Assembly (NCBI GenBank): GCA_035577545.1
Contig: DATLVI010000011.1
Location: 35,848 to 99,847, forward strand
From: Verrucomicrobiia bacterium
GTDB lineage: Bacteria; Verrucomicrobiota; Verrucomicrobiia; Palsa-1439
Reading direction: 5' to 3'
DNA length: 64,000 bases
Position numbers and translations under genes: made by a program
The notes under the pieces: model-generated
Database searches by the model: none
What the model saw: only the letters and a program-made list of their open reading frames with translations
What the model was told of the DNA's origin: nothing
Shown: piece after piece, positions 25,630 to 32,731 of the stretch
How the letters are laid out: each line of letters starts with the position of its first letter
Position numbering within the stretch: position 1 is the stretch's first letter

Positions 25630-28118
25630 TTCCCGAGTGAGATCAGATTGGCGAAGAGACGGTAGGCGCCGGGCACGCCCTCCGGCAACTCACGGAACCA
25701 GGACAGCCCGGTGTAAACAAACCAGCCCTTACCATAATGCGCGACGAGGAGGCTCCCTTTCTTAGGCGATTCACCGGGGTCGTTGCAGGCAAGGAGCGGT
25801 GTGAAATGGTCATCCCATTCGCTCGCGAAATACAGTCCGCGCTCCTGCACCCAACCATCAAAATCGGCGGGGCCGATGCGGTTCGGAGTCGTAAATGCCG
25901 GATGATCGGGCACGAGCAACGTCATTGGCGCGTTTTCGTCCGTGACGCGGTCGTGCGAGAGTTTCAAATTGTAAGGTGCGAGACGCGTGTTCTGCAAACC
26001 ATCGGAGGTATTGTATTGGACGATGACGTTGCCGCCGCCTTCGACGTAGGCGAAGAGGCCGGGGAGATTTGGGGTTAGATCCGTGCGCGTGTTGAAAGCT
26101 CGAATGCCAATGACCACCGCATCGAAGGCGCGGAGGCGGTCGGCGGTCAGGTCCGCACCCGTCAGAAGCGTAACCGCATATCCCATGCGTTGGATACAGT
26201 CGGCGACAGAGTCGCCGGCGCCCGGCAGGTAGCCAACTTGGTGGCCGCGAATCGCCAGATCGATGCTCAGCGCCTTGAACTGTGCGGGCGGCTGCAGCAA
26301 GAGTGCCGGGATGTGGTCGTGGCGAATCTCGACGCGCCGATTGTTGTAGGTCTTTCCGTCAATCTCTGCGGCGGCCAGAATCTTTGCGGTTGTAGCGTTC
26401 GTCGGGGCGGTGATGGTGAAAGTGAAACGCGCAGTCTCATTGTAGTTGGTCAGGGAGAAAGTGTACGACGCGGGTGTTACTTTCCAGTTCGCGGGCGTGT
26501 CCAGATGAAGGGTGCCGGTCGCGCCGGCGCGGGCGGAGGTGACTTCTACAGCTACCGGCTTGGCGGTGCCTGGGGCGAACAACGCGAGGTCTTCGGGGAA
26601 GTTGAGGGAAACAGGCGGGATGACTTCCAGACGCTGTCGAACCTCGCCTTTCACGCGATCGCCGATGACTTGCACGGGTTCGTCCGGGATGACCAACGTT
26701 TGGCCGTCGATCTCGAAAACGAATTCCACCGGAAACGATGGCGGATTTTCGGGGCGTCCGATGAGTGAAGGATCATTCACGCGGAACATTCCGATCGTGC
26801 CTTCCTCGCGCAACCAATAGGGTTGGCTTAATAGGGTGCTGGCCGGTAACGGACGGGACGATTCATGGTTTACGGGCTGGTTGGGTTTCAGGTTGTCGTT
26901 GGTGGCAAGTTCGTCGGTGCCGTCCGGATAACGAACAGCGGTCCAGCGCACCGGGAAATCGGTCCGCACGATTGCGCTGTGACGCATTTTCAGTGTTTCG
27001 CCGGGCACGGCTTCGGCCACCGGAATCGTCGTTTCGACATACAGGCCGAGGCAGCCCTGCAAGATGTGGTCGAGTTGGCGGCGCTTGTAATCGATGACGC
27101 TGTCCGGGGGCAGGGCGGCGAGGCGTTTTCGCAATGTCAGCAAGGCCGGGACACTGGCGGCGGGATTCTGCGGGTTGAACCGCGCGATGACATCATCAGC
27201 CAATGCGCCTACATCTGCGCCATCGGGGATGCGGTTCCAGGTTGTATCGACGCCATCGAGGATATCATTGGTGGCGGGCGCGCCGTCGAGAAGTTGAAAG
27301 GATTCGTTCGCGTTCCCGCGTGTGCCGACGCTACCGAAGCCCTGGGACTTGTGCATGGAGCGGCTTCTAGCGGCAATTTCGCCGTAGGATTCGCCGAGGA
27401 GGGGATTGTAACCGCCGATGTCGAGTTGCAGGCCGGGAGGCGTGTTGGTTCCGCTGTCGGTACCGCGGCCTCCGAATCCTCTCGGGAAACCATTCCAGAG
27501 AATGCGCTTCGGTTGCCAGGGCTTCAATGTTCCGAGTTGTTCGGGGAAAGCATTGGTATCGCCGGCGAGTTTGAAAGCTTCGAGCGCAAGAATGGCAGAC
27601 GCGGTGTGGTGGCCGTGCGTGTTGCCGGGTTCGGTGGAGAAACGCGTGATGACGACATCGGGTCGGAATTCGCGGATGACACGGACGACGTCGGCGAGCA
27701 CTTGTTGGCGGTCCCAGATGCGGAACGTTTCCTTGTAGTCCTTGGAAAAACCGAAGTCGAGGGCGCGGGTGAAGAACTGCTGGCCGCCATCGATACGGCG
27801 GGCGGCGAGCAACTCCTGGGTGCGCACCACGCCGAGTTCGGCGCCCAGCTCGGGGCCGATCAGGTTTTGACCACCGTCGCCGCGCGTGATGGAAAGATAG
27901 CCGGTGCGGTAGCCCCGACCGCGTGAGAGATAGGCGATGAAACGGGTGTTTTCGTCGTCGGGATGGGCAGCGATGTAAAGGACGCTGCCCATCTCGCGAA
28001 AACTACGGAGTTCCTGCAGAATTGCCGAGGCCGACTGCGAGTCGGCGGCGCGGGCGGTGGAGGAAAGACAGGCTGACGCGCACGCAAGTGTGGCCAGGAA
28101 TCGAATTCTTACATTCAT
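25626..28118 (-). CDS. Exported large PIG-L family deacetylase
   Basis: 830 aa. A signal peptide (FLATLACASACLSSTARAA) indicates export. The LmbE/PIG-L zinc motif AHPDDEN is at residues 51-57 and the second ligand block THGHHTASAI at about 167-176, preceded by RPDVVITRF. These deacetylases remove acetyl from GlcNAc-type substrates; BshB is a cytosolic 230-aa member. After the domain are about 550 residues with beta-sandwich character (NPPSFPVEFVFEID, FPEDLALFAPGTAKP) and a C-terminal Rossmann-like part resembling a glutamine-amidotransferase fold (VVIGIRAFNT, GGNVIVQYNTSDGLQ). It is probably periplasmic, so it may not be the BshB itself. Confidence 0.86.
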   Translation of the reverse strand: MNVRIRFLATLACASACLSSTARAADSQSASAILQELRSFREMGSVLYIAAHPDDENTRFIAYLSRGRGYRTGYLSITRGDGGQNLIGPELGAELGVVRTQELLAARRIDGGQQFFTRALDFGFSKDYKETFRIWDRQQVLADVVRVIREFRPDVVITRFSTEPGNTHGHHTASAILALEAFKLAGDTNAFPEQLGTLKPWQPKRILWNGFPRGFGGRGTDSGTNTPPGLQLDIGGYNPLLGESYGEIAARSRSMHKSQGFGSVGTRGNANESFQLLDGAPATNDILDGVDTTWNRIPDGADVGALADDVIARFNPQNPAASVPALLTLRKRLAALPPDSVIDYKRRQLDHILQGCLGLYVETTIPVAEAVPGETLKMRHSAIVRTDFPVRWTAVRYPDGTDELATNDNLKPNQPVNHESSRPLPASTLLSQPYWLREEGTIGMFRVNDPSLIGRPENPPSFPVEFVFEIDGQTLVIPDEPVQVIGDRVKGEVRQRLEVIPPVSLNFPEDLALFAPGTAKPVAVEVTSARAGATGTLHLDTPANWKVTPASYTFSLTNYNETARFTFTITAPTNATTAKILAAAEIDGKTYNNRRVEIRHDHIPALLLQPPAQFKALSIDLAIRGHQVGYLPGAGDSVADCIQRMGYAVTLLTGADLTADRLRAFDAVVIGIRAFNTRTDLTPNLPGLFAYVEGGGNVIVQYNTSDGLQNTRLAPYNLKLSHDRVTDENAPMTLLVPDHPAFTTPNRIGPADFDGWVQERGLYFASEWDDHFTPLLACNDPGESPKKGSLLVAHYGKGWFVYTGLSWFRELPEGVPGAYRLFANLISLGK

Positions 28119-28155
28119 GCGCGATACTGATCGACCGAAAAATCCGCAAGCCCGG

Positions 28156-28725
28156 TTATTTTTTGACCGTGAACGGTACCGAGAACTGGGTGTTCTCCCA
28201 CATCATCTTTAGTAGACCACCGCCGGACGGATTCTTCTCAATCGCCATCGTGAATTGATCGACGGGCTTGTCGAGGGCGTCTTTCTTCAGATCGATGCGC
28301 GCCACGTCGAGGGACTCATTATAGATCTCCTTCGAATCCCCATAAGTGGCGCCCCATTGGCCGATCTGTTTATTGATGACCAGCTTGGCTGTACCGTCTT
28401 CATTCGGAAGAGTCCAGAGCGTGTAGGCACCCGCGGGGATTGTCGTCTCGCCGAAGGCGATCGGTTTTTGCGTGATGAGGAGCGTGGCTTCGTCGGACCC
28501 GGTACGCCAAATCTTGCCATAGGGCACCAAGCCGCCCCAGATTTTGCGGACTTCGCCGGTCTTATGGTCCTTGGTGTAAGGACGCCCGTAAACAATCGTG
28601 ACCCGATTGCCGTCGATGACGGTGCTGATGGTGTCGTGCGGGCTGACGCGTTTTTGCTGGGCCATGAGCGGCGAGGCGCTGAGGACGACGGCGGCGATTA
28701 GAAGCGTGGACTTGAATTGGTTCAT
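28156..28725 (-). CDS. DUF2911 domain protein, exported (copy 1)
   Basis: 189 aa. A signal peptide (STLLIAAVVLSASPLMAQ) precedes a beta-rich domain with VTIVYGRPYTKDHKTGEVRKI, then WGGLVPYGKIWRTGSDEAT and IPAGAYTLWTLPNEDG: the typical DUF2911 signature. Function unknown; the family is frequent in Bacteroidetes and Verrucomicrobia secreted proteins. AGGGGAGCC precedes the ATG. It starts 30 bp after the other DUF2911 gene and ends 37 bp before the PIG-L gene, so all may be one transcript. Confidence 0.88.
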   Translation of the reverse strand: MNQFKSTLLIAAVVLSASPLMAQQKRVSPHDTISTVIDGNRVTIVYGRPYTKDHKTGEVRKIWGGLVPYGKIWRTGSDEATLLITQKPIAFGETTIPAGAYTLWTLPNEDGTAKLVINKQIGQWGATYGDSKEIYNESLDVARIDLKKDALDKPVDQFTMAIEKNPSGGGLLKMMWENTQFSVPFTVKK

Positions 28726-28755
28726 GCTGGCTCCCCTGCGTTGGATGAACTTGGA

Positions 28756-29643
28756 TTACGGTTTTGTTTGGAGGCTGGCGATCACGTCATTATTCAGTTT
28801 GACCCACGAACTGTTGGCGCCTTCGGCCTTGATGGCTAGTTCACTGGACTCTTTAGCGGCGGCGAGCGCGCCTTCCTTGTCTCCCTGTTTCGCGAGAATC
28901 TTGGCCTTCAGGTTGAGCAATTCGTAAGCGATGCGAGGTTTGTCGGCGAGGCCGGTATTCAGCCACGCGAGGGCTTTCTTCTGGTCGAGGTCGTGATTGA
29001 AGTAGAACGTCGCGGCTTGGAAACAGAATTGCGCTTGCGGCTTGTTCGTCGAGGCCATGGCGGCGTCGATTTGTGACACTACTTTGCCCACAACATCCAG
29101 TTCGAGGTTGATGGGGACGACGGTCTTGTCCCAAACCAGATTGATGACGGCGGATTCGTCCCGGATATGGTTGAATTCGATCACGAAGGTCTCAATGCTT
29201 GTGTCCGTAAGTTTCTTGGGCGTGCTTTTAAAGCGCACCAGATCCTCGTCGGGCTTGTACCCGAAGGCCCCAAAACTGTTGGTGTTCTTCGAGATGATGA
29301 TCGTCCACTCGTCCTCGCCGGGGATGGTGAAGAGGGAGTATTTGCCCGCGGGAACCTCGTGGCCATTGAGTTTGACGGGGGTCGAGAAGGAAATCTTTGT
29401 CGAGGCGTTCGCGCCCGTGCGCCACACCTCGCCGTAAGGAACGAGGCCGCCGTAAATTTTTCGTCCCTTGACGCTGGGCCGGGAGTAGGTGATCTCGACA
29501 TCGGTGAGACCGACGTGTTGCTTGAGGGTGGCGGTGGGACTGGCCTGTGGAAAATCGACCCTTGGCGTTTGCGCGAAGAGGGTGGTCGCGAGAACCGATC
29601 CGAAAACAACCAACAGAGAAGCGTAGCGTGCTTTTGAGTTCAT
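28756..29643 (-). CDS. DUF2911 domain protein with C-terminal helical extension (copy 2)
   Basis: 295 aa from ATG 29643. A signal peptide (YASLLVVFGSVLATTLFAQ) precedes the same DUF2911 fold as its neighbour: VEITYSRPSVKGRKIYG, GLVPYGEVWRTGANASTK, VPAGKYSLFTIPGEDEWT. The last 100 residues are helical with TPR-like features (AATFYFNHDLDQKKALAWL, then AKILAKQGDKEGALAAAKE). An upstream open frame to 29736 is poor. Tandem duplication with copy 1 is clear, but identity is limited, suggesting separate roles. No downstream function is known. Confidence 0.88.
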   Translation of the reverse strand: MNSKARYASLLVVFGSVLATTLFAQTPRVDFPQASPTATLKQHVGLTDVEITYSRPSVKGRKIYGGLVPYGEVWRTGANASTKISFSTPVKLNGHEVPAGKYSLFTIPGEDEWTIIISKNTNSFGAFGYKPDEDLVRFKSTPKKLTDTSIETFVIEFNHIRDESAVINLVWDKTVVPINLELDVVGKVVSQIDAAMASTNKPQAQFCFQAATFYFNHDLDQKKALAWLNTGLADKPRIAYELLNLKAKILAKQGDKEGALAAAKESSELAIKAEGANSSWVKLNNDVIASLQTKP

Positions 29644-29815
29644 GATGCGAAAGGCTAGCACAACCGAAACGGAATGAAAGCGGGAAGTGGAAGGCACGAA
29701 TGGCACGAAGAAGACGCGAAGGACACGAAAGCACAACTGAAATGAAAACAGGCCAGGGAAGCGGACTCATTTCACGGCTTGATTTTTTGGGGTGCGAGGC
29801 GCAGAACAGCAGAGC

Positions 29816-30274
29816 ATGAAGGCCAAACCAATCCCCGAAGATTGTCACTCGATCACTCCTTACCTGCTGGTTCCAGATGTCGGGCGGTTGATTGAGTTTT
29901 TGAAGCAGGCGTTTGGTGCAGTGGAGCGGGCGAAAATCGCGCGACCCAATGGCACGATTCTTCATGCGCAGGTGCGCATTGGGGATTCGATCCTGATGAT
30001 TGGTGAACCGCAAAGCCCGTGGAAACCGCAGCCTTCGATGCTCTATCTTTATGTTGCCGACGTTGACGCCACGTACAAGCAGGCGGTCGCGGCGGGCGGG
30101 GTGTCCGTGAACGAACCGGTCGATATGTTCTATGGGGACCGCAGCGCTTGCGTGAAGGACGTAGCGGAAAATGCCTGGTGGATCGCGACGCACAAGGAGG
30201 AATTGACGACTGCCGAGATCCAGGAACGGGCGACGGAGTTCTTCAAGAAGATGGCGGCGAAGCCGAGGCAGTAA
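29816..30274 (+). CDS. VOC superfamily protein (PhnB/glyoxalase-like)
   Basis: 152 aa. The N-terminal half begins ITPYLLVPDVGRLIEFLKQ followed by FGAVERAKIARPNGTILHA, and the second half has MLYLYVADVDATYKQA, VNEPVDMFYGDRSACVKD and NAWWIATHKEEL. This is the paired beta-alpha-beta-beta-beta layout of PhnB-like VOC proteins, often metal-binding or drug-binding. Substrate unknown. ATG 29816 is chosen because the family begins just after it; an open codon at 29792 adds eight residues. It is divergent from the DUF2911 genes. Confidence 0.82.
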   Translation: MKAKPIPEDCHSITPYLLVPDVGRLIEFLKQAFGAVERAKIARPNGTILHAQVRIGDSILMIGEPQSPWKPQPSMLYLYVADVDATYKQAVAAGGVSVNEPVDMFYGDRSACVKDVAENAWWIATHKEELTTAEIQERATEFFKKMAAKPRQ

Positions 30275-30381
30275 CCCATCCTTTTGCGCGGGACGGAAAG
30301 GTTCGACTTATCTTTGCCGGATTGCTAAACTCGCTCAGCTAGGAAGCGCGTCTAGCAACGCCTCAAGGAGGAGCGTCGGCA

Positions 30382-31878
30382 ATGAACAAATCGATTTATG
30401 TCGGGCTATCTACGGGGAAAACGCTCCATCTTATCATCACATTAGGTCTGGTGGTTTTGACGGGTCGAGCTTTCAATGCCGACGCACAGACAGAAACGAT
30501 GCTTCATTCCTTTATCGGCTACCCCACCGATGACGGGCGAGATCCATCTGCCAAGCTAGTACAGGGCCGCGATGGTAATTTCTACGGGACAACCTACTTG
30601 GGAGGGTCGAGCAGCGTTGGCAGCGTATTTCGGATAACTCCTAGCGGCACCTCTACGACTCTTTACTCGTTCGCCGGCTATCCCATTGATGGGGATGGTC
30701 CAGGGGCCGAGCTGGTGCAGGGCAGCGACGGCAATTTCTACGGGACGACCTATTACGGGGGGACGGGTGTCTATTGTAACGGCAGCGGATGCGGCACAGT
30801 GTTTCGGATCAGTCCCAGCGGCAGCTACACGACACTTTACTTCTTTGCCAACTCCTCCAATAGTGGAAGCAATCCTTGGGGACTAGTGCAGGGCCACGAC
30901 GGTAGTTTCTACGGGACGACCGAATTTGGTGGGGCGAACAACGCTGGCACCGTGTTTCGGGTTAGTCCAGGCGGCACTCATACGAATCTGTACTCCTTCG
31001 GCAGCCACCCCGCCGATGGGGCCAGACCATATGCCGGGCTGGTACAGGGCAGTGACGGCAATTTCTATGGGACGACCTATTTCGGCGGGGCGAGCACCAA
31101 TTGCTCCATCGGATGCGGCACCGTGTTTCAGATCAGTCCCAGCGGCACCTACACGACTCTGTACTCGTTTGGCAGCTCCCCCACCGATGGATATGGGCCA
31201 TTTGCCGGGCTGGCGCAGGGCAGCGACGGTAATTTCTACGGGACGACGTATTACGGCGGGGCGAGTACCAATTGTTCCGGCGGCTGCGGCACCGTGTTTC
31301 GGATCGGTCCCAACGGCACCTATACGAATCTTTACTCCTTTGTCGGCCCTCCCAACGATGGATACTATCCGTCAGCCGCGCCAATGCAGGGCAGCGATGG
31401 CAATTTCTACGGGACAACCGAAAATGGCGGGACAAACAATGCCGGCATCGTATTTCGGATCAGTCCCAGCGGCAACTACACGATCGTTTACTCCTTTATC
31501 GGCTCCGCCAACGATGGACGTACGCCAGATGCCGGGCTGGTGCAGGGTCGCGACGGCAGTTTCTATGGGACAACCACGGCAGGAGGGACGAACAACTACG
31601 GAACGGTGTTCAGACTGACCGTTCCTCTCAACCCGGCACCGTATCCGATCAATCAAATTACTGGAGTCCAGTTGTCGGGCACGAATATCGTTTTCAATAT
31701 CCCGTCCATAGCGGCCGAAATATATCAATTACAGGTTAGCAGTTCGATGAACCCTACAAACTGGGTGAATGTCCCCGGCGTATCGGTGACCAACAGCATT
31801 GGGGCGCTGTTGACACTGACCAACTTCGGCGGGGCGTTGCAGCCGCAGGGGTTCTATCGGTTTGATATTACGCCGTAG
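30382..31878 (+). CDS. GloVer tandem-repeat secreted protein (copy 1)
   Basis: 498 aa. A signal peptide (LHLIITLGLVVLTGRAF, then NADAQ) is followed by about eight copies of a 45-57-residue repeat with the core LVQGSDGNFYGTTYYGG and then GTVFRISPSGTYTTLYSF. This is the Gloeobacter-Verrucomicrobia repeat, expected to form a beta-propeller-like fold. Some units carry a Cys pair insert (NCSIGCG). The C-terminal 80 residues, from QITGVQLSGTNIVFNI to QPQGFYRFDITP, recur in the second copy at 54142 and probably form a surface or sorting module. AAGGAGGAG precedes the ATG. Function unknown. Confidence 0.92.
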   Translation: MNKSIYVGLSTGKTLHLIITLGLVVLTGRAFNADAQTETMLHSFIGYPTDDGRDPSAKLVQGRDGNFYGTTYLGGSSSVGSVFRITPSGTSTTLYSFAGYPIDGDGPGAELVQGSDGNFYGTTYYGGTGVYCNGSGCGTVFRISPSGSYTTLYFFANSSNSGSNPWGLVQGHDGSFYGTTEFGGANNAGTVFRVSPGGTHTNLYSFGSHPADGARPYAGLVQGSDGNFYGTTYFGGASTNCSIGCGTVFQISPSGTYTTLYSFGSSPTDGYGPFAGLAQGSDGNFYGTTYYGGASTNCSGGCGTVFRIGPNGTYTNLYSFVGPPNDGYYPSAAPMQGSDGNFYGTTENGGTNNAGIVFRISPSGNYTIVYSFIGSANDGRTPDAGLVQGRDGSFYGTTTAGGTNNYGTVFRLTVPLNPAPYPINQITGVQLSGTNIVFNIPSIAAEIYQLQVSSSMNPTNWVNVPGVSVTNSIGALLTLTNFGGALQPQGFYRFDITP

Positions 31879-32230
31879 GGCACGGCCGCGAGATTAGTGC
31901 CTTCTTTCCATCAGATCTGCGGTTGCCGCGACAACTACATCGCGGCGTCTCGTCCGACTCGGCTCATAGAAGCGCAGCTACAACGTCAGTCCTGGTGAGT
32001 GAGTGTATATCGCAAATCGATAATTCTACTCGACATGGCATGATGGGTTGTGTATGGTCAACATGTGAATTATGAATGGACGTTTACCGGGGTCAGAACC
32101 GCGCTTGCCAAGCGCGGCTATCCGCCTTCGACAGGGCTTCCGCCGTCGCTAAGGCTATGGCGGACGAGTCGAAGGCCAAGCTGCCCCCACCACGAGCGGC
32201 GGGGAGGAAGGGGGCCTATATATGTTTCTG

Positions 32231-32349
32231 CGAAACGAACCCATTTTATTTTTGAGGGAATTTCTCTGTATCATGCGGTGGCTGAATTTGTTGGGGGTTT
32301 GCAGAGGTCGGTTTGCAAATGGGTTCGTTTTGGAAAACGAACCCATTTT
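32231..32349. repeat. AAACGAACCCATTTT palindromic element, copy A
   Basis: About 119 bp with three copies of one arm. GAAACGAACCCATTTT opens it (32232-32247), AAATGGGTTCGTTTT (the complement) lies at 32317-32331, and a third, direct-oriented arm follows at 32334-32349 after GG. The middle 70 bp are not shared with the copy at 53945-54061. The arrangement resembles a small non-autonomous mobile or REP-like element. Confidence 0.7.
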
Positions 32350-32536
32350 CAGGGGGTTAAAGGGTTGATTGACGCGGAAACTACAAAATGAAGCCAAATG
32401 GGAGTCGCGACGGGAACGTCCCTCCCACGTTGGCAGAGCGAGCAGAGACAACAGGACGCTAACGCTATGGGGTGCGGGTCGTTGGAATGGTGGAGGCGTG
32501 TGGTTGTTGGTCGGGATGACAGACCGGGGAGGGGCA

Positions 32537-32562
32537 CGGCTCGCCGGGAGGCTCGCGCTCCC
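32537..32562. repeat. CGGCTCG palindromic repeat, intergenic copy
   Basis: 26 bp of the form CGGCTCGsCGGGAG plus sCTCGCsCTCCC (s is C or G). It contains a GGGAG/CTCCC stem with a 7-base loop. It differs at only three C/G positions from a copy inside the trmL reading frame at 49973-49998, so it is a dispersed repeat. Confidence 0.6.
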
Positions 32563-32679
32563 AAAGAATAATAATGCGTACGACACGATGAGGACAACCG
32601 ATGACATGTTCGCGACGGTGACGTTCCTGCCACGTTTGCGTCCGAAATGGATTCAGGGTGGTCGGACGTGGCGCCCTCG

Positions 32680-32708
32680 TTGACACGGCCCTCGGTGCGT
32701 GATACTTT
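32680..32708 (+). promoter_or_regulatory. Sigma70-type promoter of ileS
   Basis: TTGACA at 32680-32685 and TACTTT at 32703-32708, separated by exactly 17 bp, a near-consensus match. Transcription would begin near 32715, giving a leader of about 17 bases before the ileS ATG, too short for a T-box or riboswitch. Confidence 0.72.
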
Positions 32709-32731
32709 TGCCCGCTCTCGGCGGGGCGTAC

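Larger units (their letters stand above)
31879..32679. other. 800-bp intergenic stretch rich in palindromic repeats
   Basis: No credible gene. Open frames here are Arg/Pro-rich and run through the repeats. It holds: a hairpin with 8-bp stem CCGCGCTT/AAGCGCGG (32099-32117); a long imperfect hairpin with 9-bp outer stem GCCTTCGAC/GTCGAAGGC and inner TCCGCC/GGCGGA (32124-32176); an AAACGAACCCATTTT element (32231-32349); and a copy of the CGGCTCG repeat (32537-32562). The last 50 bp carry the ileS promoter. Confidence 0.7.

Noticed and set aside
26865..27926. Antisense frame within the PIG-L gene
   Set aside because: High GC codon periodicity leaves this frame open; the sense strand has the signal peptide and zinc motifs.
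30926..31618. Long + strand shadow frame inside the first GloVer gene
   Set aside because: DNA repeats keep other frames open; the frame has no signal peptide and an odd His/Pro/Arg composition.
32050..32391. 113-codon + strand frame in the repeat-rich gap
   Set aside because: It translates the palindromic element on both sides; the recurring residue string (KRTHF) is a consequence of the DNA repeat.
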